A DNA stretch of 64,000 bases from Gavia stellata (GCF_030936135.1 NC_082606.1:7000755-7064754); one strand, 5' to 3'; numbered from the stretch's first letter, positions 25,263 to 40,402 are shown. Notes: a model not told the origin generated them from the sequence alone. Program-made: numbers and translations.

Positions 25263-25977
25263 AAATCATGAAATGTGCTGTCTACTACTGTATATTGGTT
25301 TGGTTCTTATTATGACTGAGTCTGAACATCACATATTCTTTATTTGTTATTAATCTAGAGCATCTTATTCTTTTGTGATTATATGGACTTAGGTTTTTTT
25401 GTAGTTGTAATTTTTCTAACTTCCTACTTGCACTAATCTTAATCTTTCTAATGCTGAATAGCCACTTCAAGAGGCCCAGAGAGTATAAAAATTCTGTGCC
25501 AAAATAAGAAATAAAAGTTGGCCACACACTGCAGCAAATAGGAAATAAATAAATAATTTCGCCTCCTGGAGAAATTCAATACATCTTAATTAAAATTGTC
25601 TGATAGCAAAATTGACCCCAGCCAGCCTTCAATCTAAACAGCCAATAATCTGTTTTAAATTCACAGATTTGGCCATAACATTTATCTCCAGGATCTGCTT
25701 AAGAGGCTCCTGCTCAGAAAAAGAGACTTGTGGGTTCTTTTTCCCTCTGTTTATGAAGCCTCCAAGATACTTCAGCCAAATCTCAAATAGCGTCTCAATG
25801 AACAGACAGGCAATTCTTTTTTTTAAATAGGATCTTGTTCAAGTACATGGAGTAATTAAGTGTCCCTGGTGTTTCCTTGATTATTTAAGAGAAAGACGAA
25901 GGCTCATTAGACCAATTCTTCTCAAGCATATTTTGTGAATTTCATTAGTTACACATACAACTACAATGCATAATGCA

Positions 25978-26240
25978 ATCACAGAAGCATTAAGGTTGGA
26001 AAAGACGTTTAAGATCGTCAAGTCCAACCATCAATCCAACACCACCATGCCCACTAAACCATGTCCCGAAGTGCCACGTCTACACATTTTTTGAACACCT
26101 CCAGTGATGGTGACTCCACCACCTCCCTGGGCAGCCTGTTCCAATGCTTCACCACTCTCTCAGGAAAAGAAATTTTTCCTACTAACCAGTCTAAACTTCC
26201 CCTGGCACAACTTGAGGTCATTTCCTCTAGTTCTGGTTGT
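25978..26240 (-). mobile_element. CR1 LINE 3' fragment
   Basis: On the minus strand the sequence runs through the typical CR1 3' end: AGGAAATGACCTCAAGTTGT, then AACAGGCTGCCCAGGGAGGT, then GTTGGACTTGACGATCTTAA, then TTCCAACCTTAATGCTTCTG. The element is 5'-truncated and its reading frame is decayed. It is in the same orientation as KLF13. Confidence 0.92.
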
Positions 26241-29200
26241 ATCTGTACACAAGGGAGATTTTTATATAGAGAACCATGAATGTCACCTCCTAAGCAATCT
26301 GCAAAAGGTAGCTAAGACGAACACAAACGCTTTCAGTTGGCTTCCCCTGAACCAAAGCCTAAAAAACTTGGGGCCCCACAAATATTTTATGAATAAAACC
26401 ACCAAGTGGTTTAATGGATATTGTTTTGTCGCTTAAAAATCTCCATGCAAATCCATTCAATGTCCTCCTCAGCCTTCTCCTGCAAACTGTCAGGGACTCA
26501 TCTCTCAGTCTGCTAACAGAAATGTGAAAGAAATGGGAAACATACATTTTGGCTGTGTTTGTCATGTATCCAGTCGTCTGTTGTTAGATATGCTCCTGCC
26601 TGTGGTGGGACATGCCAGTCATCCCTGCTGTGTGACCACATTCACTACTCTTCTCCCTACGTTTTGGTCATACAACAGATATACTTCTATGAGGACTTCG
26701 GGATCCTTGGGAAGAAGGGCAATGAGACATGGTCTGAGAGCTGGATCTGGCCTGCAGAATCGACATTTCTCATCCCTGAGCTATGGCATCTTTTTTTGGT
26801 AAGGCAACGGCCTTTGCATGTTTCTATTGCCCAAGTTAATTTTCTCTGTGTTTGTTTTCATTACAAATGGTGTCAACAAATGTTCTTCACTAGAAGGACT
26901 GCTCCATGAAATGACTGCTTTCAGACAAGGAAGGCAAGAGTTAACATGCAATGTTTTGCTTCTGCTGTTGACAATGCCATGAAGCACAAAGAAAATGGTA
27001 CCTTTTCTGCTGATTAGTTAGCATGGCTAACAGCTGCTGTTTTCTATGTCTAGCATTTGCTAGCCAGCAGTAGGCACAACAGTCCAGTTCCTAATGAGAG
27101 AAGAGGTTCTGGAGTGGGATTATGTCAGAGCTGTGTTATCCAGCACTAACAGTCAGGTGATGAAGGTTCCTACTCACCTGCCTGATTTGATGTTGTTGAT
27201 GATGGTGGTGATGATTTGTGTGCTAAGCCAAAGAAAATGTGGCCTTTCTTCCACTACTTCTCTACTGTCCCCTGTTCTCCTCCCTCCCAGGAACTATTTT
27301 TTCCCCTCAGTCCTCCCTAGTCTTGATTTGCTATCTTCTTGGTAGTTGCCTTTAAGTTTCTTGGCTAAGTGGTTTTCCCCTCGATGCACTCTCTGACAGC
27401 TGGCATTACTCTAGTAGTGGTAGTACGTTCTCTAGAGTGCCTCCCAGCTTTGTTGAGGTTTAGCAGTACCTCGTCAAAGAAAAGCTGTATTGTGAGGAAA
27501 TGCTGGATGCCTTGTGTGAAGGTATAAGAGTCATTATTATTCATAAAAAATTAGTACACAGTCTGAAACAAAGTTGCTGCGGGCTATTAAGATGAGACCT
27601 AGCTTCTGCTCCAAAACCACACGTGGAAATTCAGTGTCTGTCATCAGTCTCATCTCTCAAACAGAAAGGATGTGGTTTTCTCTGCAGGTAAGTTATATAA
27701 ATGTCCTTTTACCGGCAGTAAAGCAATCAACAGAATGAGAGATTATATGAATTGATTGCCTAATCTCATCAGGGAACACGCACCCACAGTACAACTTTCT
27801 TGCATAAGCAGTAACCCATGGACATGTTGTACTCAACAAAGAGCTTTCACCATTAAAGTGGCTGTACACAACACAATAAAGATTTTGAGCTCCATCTTAG
27901 GCAATGCTGAAGTCAGAGTTTTACCTTTATACAATGACTGCAGAATTTGATCCTATAAATTAATGTGAAAATGTTATCAAATATCTTAAACAGGGCAGGA
28001 AACATGTGAAGCATGTGAATGTGTGTATGGAGAGTCTTAATGCTATGCCTTGGCAGCGGCAGTGTTTTTGCGTGTTGTGAGCATTACTAGCAGGTCTCAG
28101 AGGTAAGTCTCCAAAAGATAAAGATGCTTGAAAATAAAGGAATCAAAAAGCAGCTCAGGCTTCTTTACTCTTCAGAGAGGCAGGCAAGAGATGCCTTTAA
28201 AAGCTAAGGAATATTGTAAAATTTTAATTTTTTTACAATTTTAAATAGGTTTGGATTTCCATGTTCCAAATCCCACTAAACTGAAACCTTTCTAGCTCTT
28301 CTGCCAGAGCATATGATATCACATAACTTGTGTTTAGAGTTACACAAGCTGATGGAAAAACATCGCATTCAAGAATTAAGTTCAACTGATCTTAACTGAA
28401 AATTACACAAGCAAGAACATCTTTGGCTTCTTCCTGAACTCCACCCAGTCCAAAAAAAAAAAAAAAAAGTGTGTAAAGCTGCATTAAGAAACTTGCAGTG
28501 CTCACTGCATAAAAGTACATGGGATCTGCAGGTGTACTGACTTCTGAATTAATTTCAGTGGCACAGATATAGCTACTCATGCTGCTTATATTGTCTGCCA
28601 GAGCAAACTGCCAAAGGAACCATAGAGTTGCCTGGGCTATAGAAACAGCTTTACAAAAATGCATCTCTCTTCTCTTTGGCTGGAAGGGACTCAGAAGCAA
28701 GTAGAGCCAGCCTGTTCTTATAATAAAGGTCCTTTGTATTATTCTGTATTTGTCAATTATTATACATATTGAGGCAACTAAATGTAGTTACGGGAAACAA
28801 AAACTACAGAGATGGTGGAACCAGATCTGATGTCTACTGAGCTTGATTTGTACCATACTTTTAATACACTCTTGATTTTACCCCAATCCACATATAGTTT
28901 TAAGGATCCTTTCCTGTATAGTGACACTCCTGTACAGACCCTGCAGTAATCTGCTCCCTGTTTCACCAATTCATCAGTATGATATCCAGCATTTGAATAG
29001 CAATTAAAAATGATACTAAGTACTGTGTAGGCCTGAGCATGCTTAAAAAATAACCTACTAATGACTGAAATGCCAAAACAGGTTGAGACACCTGTGATAT
29101 CAAACATTTTCAGAATTACAATGAGAAGATTAGGCAATTGTATCTGAACAATTTGAAATGTGATATCCACAGCCCTACAGATTAGAGTATTATTAAGTCA

Positions 29201-32200
29201 AACCACGTATTGGGGGCTCTTTTTTTCAATTTAACTTATGTAGTAGCACTGCACGTTATCTTAGCATCTTCAAGCATATGCCAAGGCCATGCAGTAACAA
29301 TGAAATTTGTATCCTGGGAATTCCATGAATGCCTGCAAAACCAGAAACAGAAAGCCAGAAACAATTTTCTGTGATCTATAATCTGTTCTGCTGCTTTGCA
29401 GAACAGCATTGTATGCTGTTACAAAAACAGACTAGAAACCTGAACATGCCACTGGGTGCTATTCTTATATTTCTACATTTTCATATACATAATTAAGGGT
29501 ATATTTGGAAACACAGATCAGCAGGCTGGGTGGGGAGGATGAGGGGCAGACATTTAAATAGAGATGTGACTGAAGCAGCCTTCCTCCAAGAGAGGAAATG
29601 CTATCCTGGGAAAAAACATTCAGCCAAGCAGACTATGTTTCTTGAGACTGGCTGTTATTTTAAAAAAAAGATAAAAGGTCATCCTTCAATAGCACTGATA
29701 TGTGTTTATGAATATTTTCATTTCTGTTATTCTCTTGTTTAAAAACAAGCCCTTTTGCATAGCCGAAAAAACAAGCCCTTAACCTTCTGAGTGCAAAACA
29801 GAGAATAATGCATAGCTTTGATAGACGAATGGTGGTTTCTTTATCAAGTTACTTAAAAAGGGATCAAAAAATTCCAAAGCCTAACAATTTCAAATTCCCA
29901 TAAATTGAAATTAGTTAGTTTTAAATTAATGATTTTGGGGGTGACATTTCATAACCAAACAAGCTAAATGCAATTGTGTTTTTTGCATCCGCTTTTGTGT
30001 GTCTGTCCAAAAGCTTTTGAATGTCTTTGGCTACCTTCAACCATATCTAACAGAGGTAGAAAATTCATCAATATTAAGCTTGACTAGTTCCAGGAAAATA
30101 AGAAAGTTTTAGTAATGTTCTCAGTGAAAAGAAAAGTTATAGGGTGAATTTGACTGTCATTAGATACCAGAAACCCTATATGGGAGTGTGATATGAATGC
30201 CCAAATCCAAGAAAAGCTTCAGTCAGAGTTCACATGTTAATCAGACACTGGGACATAACACTCTGCCAAGCCCCTAGGACACACAGCAACAAGAAGCTAG
30301 GTTGCATTAGTTCCTGCTGACAGAAGCATGCGTGTTCCTGCTATTTCCATTATCTGTGATGTGACCTTTTTTTGGAACTGGAGTTCTCAGTTCCAGCAGG
30401 CTTCAAGTACAACCTCACCTTAAAGTGTGGGCATATTTATTTTATTCTTAACAAATCCAGCCGTTAAATTGATAAATTATTGTGTCTTATGTTTTCTGCA
30501 TGCACAGGAAACTACTACTGGGCTGGAGCTGCAACAGCTACCATAATATCCATTATTTAAATCCTTGGTTTATTTTCTATACCTTAACATTTTCATTGAG
30601 TTATTTAGACATATATGAGTATTTCTTGAAAGAGGAATTTCAGGCAGTAAGTTTACATTTTAAGTGAATGTGTGTTACTGTTTGGTCTGGAGGTGCTTGT
30701 ATTGCTCTATCTGGGAGCACAGATTACACCATGTGACTTACCTGTATAACCACAGCTAACTACAACAACTCAAATAGCAAATGACGAACACACATTCAGA
30801 TACTGTAATGATAATGGCTACAATGCCAAAGAAATATACATAGTGCAAAATTCTTCCCCTAGCCTTAATCACAGTCAGGTCCACTCAAAAACCAAAATAA
30901 CTGATTTGGTATGTTCCATGCAGCTATCTGGTCCTTCTTAAAAATATTACCACTCACTTTCACAATAATGGAAAAAAAATTACATTTTTTTTTTTAAACA
31001 GATCACATTCTATCAGTTGTATTCCAGGCCTTTATTCAATAATATCAGCCAGATCTTAACTCTCAGTTTATAATAATTTCAGCTAATTTACTGTATTTTT
31101 ATCAGCCACATTTGCTAGTCTTTTGTCAAGGCAGAATCATTCTAGCCTTTTTAGGCTTTTTTTTTCCCCCCCATCACGTAATCTTTCTGTTGTCTAAAAT
31201 ATGCATTCCATGGCTTTACTGAATGCCTTTTCAAACTGGGATGCCCAAGCTGAACTGCTCTGTCTGTATGAGTTTCTATATCTTAGCGCTTTTAAAATAC
31301 CCATGTTTTTTATCCTGCATTTTTGCACAGTGAATTAAGAATCTGAAACTTGAACCTGTGTTATCTTTCTTTACCAAGTCATTTTCTGCCTACTCCTGAC
31401 TCCTGTTTAATTCTCACTTTATCTCTGCTGAAGTGATCACTGTGTGTTCAGTACTTTAAGCTCCGTGTTCCACTCCCAGCTAAAGCCTAGTTCCAGACCA
31501 CTTCACATAAACCACCAGTAAGTAGCTGAAAGAAAGTTACATTCCAGGATCTGGAAAATAAATCTTAAAGCAAATTGGCTTTAAAATTAAATGGACATAA
31601 ATTTAATAAAAAGAAATATTGCTACATCCTTTGCTAAGGTTTTGAATGAAAGAGTGAAATAAAGGCTAGAGCTATGTGGATAACTTATTTTCTGCTCAAT
31701 TAAAAAATTAAAAAAACTTTGAACTGCCGACAAATTCAGCAAACCAAGAAGATCATAGTATTTTATTTTTGGTTGACCAAAATGTTTTACTTATTTTGGG
31801 GTGGTTTTTTGGTAACACTATTTTAATTCCTTTAGCTTTGGGGACAATTTGCAACACAATGATGATGTTCATCTTAAATGAATCAATGAAACACACTATC
31901 ACAACTTTTCTGAACTATTTGCGGAGTTTAATTGACATATAGTTCTCTTCTTCATAAAAGACTACTTGTCAGTGAACAACTGTTCGCCAAAAATATAGTT
32001 TCTATAGTTCTCGCTAATAAAGAAATGCAAAGTTATTAATATTCTTCGCTAACATTTCTTGGCAGCTTTTCCTCCATGAAGATTAAATGTCTGACATTTT
32101 TATTAGGTGACTAACTGGAGATCTGATCTTCTAAGGGAACAATTTCATTTGTGTTGTCAACTTCCACTGGACTCCCCATGTTTATAAGCACAAGGGATTT

Positions 32201-34448
32201 TTCAAAGACAGCCAACAAGGGCAGGCTAACCAGCCAAGCGTAAGGACCATGAAAGTCTATTCTCCCTTTCACAGAGAAATCTTGGAATAGATTTTAGATC
32301 TATGTTGAGAATGTGACTGAGAATATGCCCTCTAGCACTGCAGCGTGGCCCAAGGAGTCTTAGGTGATTCCCTACAGTGTAAGTACAAGAAACTTAATTT
32401 TCCAGTATTATGCTAAGCTGCTTTGATTTCCTTGTACATTTGTCCTCCTGAGACATTTTGCAAACTGTTGGTAAGTGCTGCAGCTCTTCAAAACGCTGTG
32501 TCTGAGTTTTCCCTTCAAAAAGTACAAAGATGCACTATTGGCATGGCAAAGAAGCAACCAATCCGAAGTCCATGCCAGAAAGATCAAGCATATTTTCCAG
32601 ATGTATGTTTTTGTGATCTTCTCTAGACTGATACAGAGTGTCACAGTTCCATGGATACACAGTGAATTGCATTTGATTTTCTTCTCTCTAGCAACATTTA
32701 CATTGTAGTCTCTCTCTCTTTCTCTGTAAGGGAGCACTCCAAAAATTAGGTAATCCTGCTGGGAAATTGAGAAATTAAATTATTTCCCATTGATTGAAGA
32801 CCATAAAAAAGTCATAAAAAACCCCCTCAGGAATTCCATAGTTTGCAATTCACATTTGTGTCTGTAGACCTGAGCACTGAGAGTCTGATGCTACTTGTTT
32901 TACTTCACCCTTGTACTAAGATATGTAACACTTGTCATTGCTAATATTGGCTTTCTCCTCTGCAGTTTGTCACTTCCTGAAGAGTTCATACTTTGTCTTC
33001 TCCCGTCCCTACACAACCCCTCCCTATCTTGTATGTTCCTTCCTCTTTTGAAACTACAAAAAAATCACTTGCACTAGGCCAGGGGCTTGTGAAGCTCTGA
33101 ATTCAGTTATACAGACTACATCAAAACTGGGACTGTGTAAACATAGTTACATTTGTGTGTGTGCTAAATATGTTAAAGAGTTTTTCTCTTGAAACACTAT
33201 CAGGTACAAAATTGCTAAGGTGAGTTTAGCCATCAAGATTCCTTCCTTTTATGATGGGGTCTAGATAAATAGACACAAATCTTTTAAATACATCCTCTCT
33301 ATTAGAAGTAACAGAAGTATTTAAAGCTACTTTAGCGAAGAGCCTGAATTAGCTGAATAAAGCATTGAACCAAAGGCGCTTTTATAACTTTCTGAATAAT
33401 TAAGCTAGTCATATGCTCACCACTTAGGTAAGAATGTGTGCATCTGCCGACTCAATTTGATGCATCAGTAGAATCCAGTAGAATAGAAAAGCCAGTAGAA
33501 AGACAACTCTGAAATTAAAGGCTGAGAAAGTGAAAGTGAGGGAACAGAGATACATGTAATTTGTAAAACACGCCTATGGCTTAAAGATTCCTCATCATTC
33601 TTCTAACCAAGGGTCACAGGCTATCTGCAACTACTAGCAAAATGAAAGGTGTTCATTTAGTGAAGGTAGATGAGGGCATCCTTGTCTTTGCTGTCCTCCC
33701 CAGCTTCCCATCACAAAGCTGCTAGCACCCATGACAAGAAGATAAAGAAACAATATTCTTGTTGGTATCTAAAGCACTGAAATTTAGCAAAACAGCTCTA
33801 AATATCTTTATACATATACTGCTGAGATTCTGTGAAAATATTTAATGCATCATACCTGATTCTCTCCTTTCTCTTCTTTGTAAGTTATTTCTAACAGTAA
33901 GACACAGGTGATGCCTTTGAATACGCTAATCATCTGTCAAACAGCAAGGTTGTATGTCAGCATTGTTTACCTATTTGAAAAATACATATTATGCGAACTA
34001 TTCAGCACATCCATCACAGCACTCTGCATGATGGGATTTCACAGCAAGGCTACCTCTGCTCCATGCCAGTCTTCCTTGCCTAAAACTCCAAACTGTTTCT
34101 TTCACATGTAGTGAGGTTATATTCTTGCCTCTCCAAGCAGCTAATGATTATATAATCCACATACATCTTCATTTGCTTTGTGCCTAAGCATGTAGAGAAT
34201 GCTCTCATTTAAAAAATAGTTAATAATGTATTGCTTTCTTTAGTCAGAGCTGTGTTGTGTTTGAGGTTGTAGGTAAGGTTAGTTACAAACTAGAGAGGAA
34301 ATAAATGGCAGTAAAGTATGGTGTCAGACAAACGTCACCATTCCAGTCACCTCGTTTCTCAGTAGTCTGAAATGTGGCGTAGTTAAAAGAAACAAGGAAG
34401 TAACAGAAAAGAGTGAAAGAGGCAATAGGAAAGGGCTTGCGCTTGAAA

Positions 34449-34746
34449 TTCTGTGGCCTTACAGTAAAGTCAGCCCACGTGGTTGCAAAGTGTGCCCCTG
34501 GCCACTTCTAGAACTATAAATCATAGCAGTGTCAATGAAAATTCTCCTGGAGCAAATACTGTAAGTTTAAACTAGGAACTCAGTATCACTTGTACCGTTC
34601 TGTGGCCTTACAGTAAAGTCAGCCCACGTGGTTGCAAAGTGTGCCCCTGGCCACTTCTAGAACTATAAATCATAGCAGTGTCAATGAAAATTCTCCTGGA
34701 GCAAATACTGTAAGTTTAAACTAGGAACTCAGTATCACTTGTACCG
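34449..34746. repeat. Perfect 149-bp tandem duplication
   Basis: Bases 34449-34597 are repeated without a mismatch at 34598-34746. The unit begins TTCTGTGGCCTTACAG and ends CACTTGTACCG, is unique-looking and is not a known transposon. The two copies meet directly. Identity means a very recent duplication or an assembly artefact. Confidence 0.97.
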
Positions 34747-35688
34747 TTTACACTGTGTCTCTAGTATGCATTGATTAGCTGCTGTAAATACCACTTGGCT
34801 TCACAGCTCTGACTGGATAGATGAAAGGAAGGAGGAATCGTCTCTTGCCTAGGTCAGTGAAGAAAACTAGCTTCTATCTCTTCCATTTCCTGACCCTACG
34901 TCGTGCCGTATGTTGTACACTTGAAGGCCAGGATGCCTCACTAAGCTGAACATTGGGTGTGGTATTTTCCTCTTCACTTTTTGTGATGTTCTTAGCAAAG
35001 TCTTTCTGAGGGAGTTACTGATCATATACAAATGCAGTAAGAGCAATTCTTTTTGGATGTAAATTTGCTCATTAATACCTTGAGTATTCAGGTTAGCCAT
35101 GTCAGGTAAGAAAGAGATGCATATGCATATGTTTTCTCCTCACAGAAGGATAATGAGCATGAAAGATGTTCCCCACATCTCAGAGGACAGGTAAAGTTTT
35201 CTTTTGATGGCTAGAGAAAACAATGCACAAGTTTGTGGTAGCAACTGCATTACTGTTCTGTCTTCTAGATGGCCTTGTCAAAATCTACGTATTTTGTGTT
35301 TCTACATATCATATACAATCTATGTATCTAGTATTTCTCTTGACTCTCTTCTGTTGTATTTGCTGTAGTCTTGCTATGTGACTGTACTGACAGCGTGTAC
35401 ACTTTAAATGCACTATCAGTACAGCAATACCTATTAGTCTGTAAAATTGTGAGTAATCAAAACTTAAGCTACCTCTTACAAAGGTAGGAATCCATCAGCC
35501 AGAAGAATGGTAATGTTACACGATTATATCAGATGGTGTTTACAATGCATGTAATTTCAAAGATGATAAAGTATAAATCTCCTTACGGTTCTATATGGAT
35601 TTATCATTGTTATCTAATGCTGCTGTTTTGTTGATTCTCTCTTAACTGTGAAGCTTAATGTTCACCATTTCATTCTCTTTCCCAAAAG

Positions 35689-35807
35689 TTCTGAAGCACA
35701 ACCAAAATGGAGACCTCCTATCTAAGAAAAAAGGAACATCTCAGCCATTGGGATACCCATGTGGTCGGAAGCTTATCCTACTTAGCAGGGACAACTTCCG
35801 TGTCTAG
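35689..35807 (+). other. Possible antisense exon in the KLF13 intron
   Basis: A 119-base segment lies between a good acceptor (CATTCTCTTTCCCAAAAG) and a strong donor (CTAG|GTGAGTG). An ATG at about 35709 opens a frame of some 34 codons that continues to the donor and stops just after it. No known protein is recognised. It may be a lncRNA exon or a chance pair of splice-like sites. Confidence 0.2.
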
Positions 35808-37118
35808 GTGAGTGTGCAGACTAGAATGGACCCTGTCTGCCCCATAGGAATAACTTCTATGAATCATACTTCCATTAAGTGCAATGCCTTTGTTTACATG
35901 GACTTTCGCTACATCCTATTATAAAAGCAGCATTTTTTCCCTCTGCTGCTGGAACCTATGAGTAAATGCTCTTTTACTGCATACCAATGACAGGCCTCAC
36001 TCTTGAAAAATGAAAGGCAACAGCCTCAGTGTCAAAGAGCTTATGTTCTAAAATAAGGCAAACTAAATGTTTGGTTTTGTGTAAAAGTTAAGCATCTGCA
36101 ATTGCTGTATGTAATTTCTGTTCAGTAAGCCTAAAACTCTTACTGCATTTCCTTATCTCTGAGGCATTAAATCCTAGACTAGGGCTCAGTAAGAAATGCC
36201 ACTAAATTAAAAGAGCAGCACCTTCCACTTGATTTTGTCTCTCCTGTGGCTTGTTCCAAGAATGGAGATCAATAGCTGACCCTTTGACTTTGCACCTAAA
36301 TGCAAGATAATTAAATTGTGTTATGCTGAAATGATGAAGTGATGAATTCTGGGGAGAGGAAGACATGTCTTTGCTATGTGTCATTTCCAAACCACACTGA
36401 AGTATCAGACTCTTTGCAAAGAGCGGTACTCTGGGGCTTAATACAGTAGCCCTTTAATTACTATATTTCTCTAATTTGTTCTACTCAGATCTATGAATGT
36501 AATAAAGGAGGATGATTATTAAAACCTCTATTGTGATTAGAAAATAAGTGAAAGAAACACCATAAATAGAGCCTCCAAACACATTTTGGTAAAACTAAAA
36601 GATGGGGGATTTTTTTCCTTTTCCATTGGTCAATATACTTTTTAATAAATATACTTCAAAAGAATACTGGGGTTGCAAAACCAAAAAATGTAACTGCTAA
36701 TCAGCAAATCTGACCTATTGCATCACTCCAGCAGAGGAATTTCAGCCTAGAATTCTTGCCTTGAGCCAAAAACTTGTTGTTTAAGGGGCTTTCTTCATTC
36801 CTTACATACAAAGCTTGTGTCTTCAGCATAGATCAGAGAAGTCTGGCCTCTTAAAACACAACAGAGACTGACATCAAGGAAGATATGTGGGATTTTCTTC
36901 TTCATTTTCTGTGATGTTGACGAGCCAATTCAAACCTTTTAAAGTGACAAGGGTCTAGAGGAGGGCTCTCTAAATGTATGTAATAATAAACACAGTGTTT
37001 TTATCAAATGAGTCCAGTGAAAACTTGAAAAGGAAAGCAATAATGTGGACCTTGATGGATATATATGCTGGACTGAGATCTTGTTTAGTCATTTGCAGTC
37101 TCTTGTTACTTCTGTTCT

Positions 37119-37134
37119 AGCATGCTAGCATGCT
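37119..37134. repeat. 16-bp perfect palindrome
   Basis: AGCATGCTAGCATGCT equals its own reverse complement and is made of two overlapping AGCATGCT units. Confidence 0.8.
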
Positions 37135-40100
37135 GATGATTTAGGCTCACCCTCTGTTAGAGAAAATAAGGTGATTAATGAAAATGTTATGCAGACAGCA
37201 ACTGAAGCCAAGAAAGAAAACTCCCCAGACCTGATTCTCCCTTCTCCAGGAGGGAAAAAAATCTTACCCATAGATGACACAGCTGAACCTAATGCGTCTA
37301 CAGGGAATGTGTAGTTAAGGTACCAACAGAAACACAAGGTTTCCATTACAAACTGCTGCCTGGATCTTTTCTGTGCTACCTCAGAATTGCTCATTCTGTT
37401 ACCCAGGCCACTCTGCAAACTAAAAACAGCTCCAGATCAGACATCTGACTGTTAGCAGCTCCATGGGAGCTCTAAAAAGAGTATTACACTCATCGGCATC
37501 CTGTCTCTCCAGCCCAATCTTACAGTGGGAAAAAGGATTACACACTCACTATAGGACACTTCCCCCTCTTCTTCCAATCTGTGCTACCTCTTGTTGAAAC
37601 CTAGGATTACATCCCAACAGAGCTGACAGGCTAACTGTCAAGCCATTAATTCTCAACGGTGTGGTCTTTACACAGAGAAATTATATGCGTAGCAGAATTA
37701 ACCAGTAGGTACTCATGGGTCAAATGGCAGGAACCAAAAATGCAACGTAGTGACTTCTAAATGTCATAACTGCTTCTCTTGCAAACAGATATCCACAGAT
37801 AACTGTGCTCCTTTTTTGATCAATATGATGAACTATCTTTCCTCAGCCTTCAGCGTGGGACACAAGTTATTCCTTGCTCTTCTAACAACCCAAGGGTCTT
37901 CTCTCTCTACCTGAAAATGCTGTAATTTAGTCCTTGTTGGAGAATTCTAGTTATCTTACTTAGATGGTCTTAAGTTTTAATTTATCTGAGTTCTGATCAC
38001 TGTGGGAGGTAGAAACTTAAAAGTTAGATCAAACCTAAAAACTTGAACCTGAAGATGCTTGTATTGCAAGAATGTTTGAAATCAAACTGAAATATCACAA
38101 ATCATCCCTGCCTGTATGATGAACACAGAAACAACCTCTGTAGTGGTTTAGACTGCTTTCAATGAAAGTCTAACTCACAAATAATTTTTGTGGTGGCTTT
38201 CATAAAAAATTTGCATGGTAATGTTCCTGATCTCCGGTATGACAATTGAAATGTTTTAAGTGGGAGAGCAATTAAATAGGTAAGGACAAATTATATTCAT
38301 CTGGTGTGAATTGCGGGTGAATTCATGCTGAAATTGTGAAACTTCGGCCCTATAAGCTTTACCCAGCACTTGCGTGAATAACCACAAAGAAGGAATCATA
38401 TGACTGCATGAATCAGTCTTTTCTCTGTTGACATATCAATGATTTTTTTATTATTCTATTCTACTAAAAACAGAAAAGTGCTTGTAAAAGCAAAGCTTAT
38501 CCAATTAATGAAAGGTTGTCCTGCTAGGCAAAATAACAGACTAAAGGATTATTCATCTAAACTGAAACCTGTACTTTATTTGTCTGAATACTGGAAGATG
38601 TTGAATATCATCTGCCTCCAGCTGAAGTCCACATACTTTGGCATGAATAGACATTATGGGTAAGTTATGACATTTTATGTGCACAGCATCTCCCAGGATT
38701 TCAGGACAGGATGAGATTTCATTCTGCTAGAAGCCAAGCAAACAGGAGTTAGTAAAGTTGCCTTTGGCTGTAACTGTGAAATGTCTCTTTGTGAACTTTT
38801 GAACTGTTTAATCAACAACCTCACAGTAATGCAGCATACATGAAACATGGGACTGCAGCATTTATAAGTACAGCTAAAGCTGTAAAGCTGAGTGAAAAAT
38901 CTGATACTGAGAGTTTATTGCAACAGTATGGAGAAGAGAGGGAGTGGGAATTTCCTTTTATTTTTATTCTCATTCTGGATGGATTGTTGTGTCAGAGAGC
39001 AAGGTGGTTCTGAAGTAGTTTATGAGCAGCATCAGCCAATGGAGCATATGGAGCATCCAGCTTCAGGGAACAGGCAGCTCTGGAAAGTAGTTTTATGGGC
39101 TGATAATCAAACAGCAAGTCTGTTGCTTGACACCAGGCCGCTACCATTCAATGCATGCATAAACCTGTTGCATACACTTCAGAAAATCTGCCCAGATTGT
39201 AAAGCCACACTTCCTGTTTAAACCAGGATTCAGGTTTTTGTTTTTAATAAAGGAATCAGATTCTATGATAACAGTTGTAGTCATATTCTAATGTGCTCAC
39301 TTTTAAAGCAGGTCAACTTTTTAGAAAAGACAATATTTGCAGTTCAACATGCAACTCTTGCAAGTCTCATTTACATGTTCTATTCTAACAATAACTTCCC
39401 TGCTTATTTTGCATCTCCTCATCTAGCAGTGTCCTTCAACCACAGCTGTATGAAAAGAAAAAAGCACCAGTTACCTGCTCCCTTCTAGTTTCAGCTTGTT
39501 TTTCAGTCTTTTCTGTGTGTTAATTCTTTAAGACTACAAATGTGTTAAGCACATACACATCTAGGCCTCAGTCTCTAATATAAGCTGAAAATAAATACGA
39601 GAAGGTTTTCAACAATTACCACTGATTAGGTTGTCTTTTAATTTTGGCTGTCTTAATGTTTTAATCACTGGAGCGAACCTGTAGGGATGTACACCCAGTT
39701 CTCTGAAAAATCAGGCCGCTATGCAATGTCTCAGGGTGTTTCTGAAAGCATGTGTTACCACCTTGGCCATATTCTATACAAAATAGAAATAAATTATTAT
39801 TAATGAGATGTTGCAATGAGATTCCCTTAGCATTCCTCCTTAGATAGACTTGCCAAGCAACTTATCACTAAGCCTGCAAGACTTCAGGCATCAACAAGTC
39901 ACATGGAGGGAGTACATCATGTGACAGAAGAGAGTCTGTTTTATTAGACTGCAATAGAGGAACATCACTGCTAGAGCACTGTTTCTCTGAGCATTTAACA
40001 CCCACGGTATAACAAAGCCTAGGTGCAGCTCAGCTCCTGCAATCTCTCCATGTTTTATGATCATTTTGCAGGACAGCTGGTTGCAGGGTCACTAGGAAGA

Positions 40101-40402
40101 CTAGCCTCACCAGCTGTGTCTGACATGTGGGGTCATGGTGTAGGAGAGAGGCCATGGTAAGTGCTGGAAATGAATGAATGAAGTATGTGGTTGTGGAGGA
40201 GTACAAGTCATGACTCTGGATGTGAAACATAACTGAAAAGCTAAGATCTTAAGTAGAACACAGACATATTTCAAAGACAGCTTTGTCAAGGGCATCTTGC
40301 TATATATAACTTTGAAAACACCTCTCTCTCTCTACTTTTGAAGCGAGTATCTCATCATATACTCACATAAAGAAATTGACTGGATTCCTTTTTTCAAAAG
40401 GA

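Noticed and set aside
24902..25264. 120-codon minus-strand open frame near KLF13 exon 2
   Set aside because: It overlaps an antisense MIR-like repeat, has no splice context as a KLF13 exon and no known domain.
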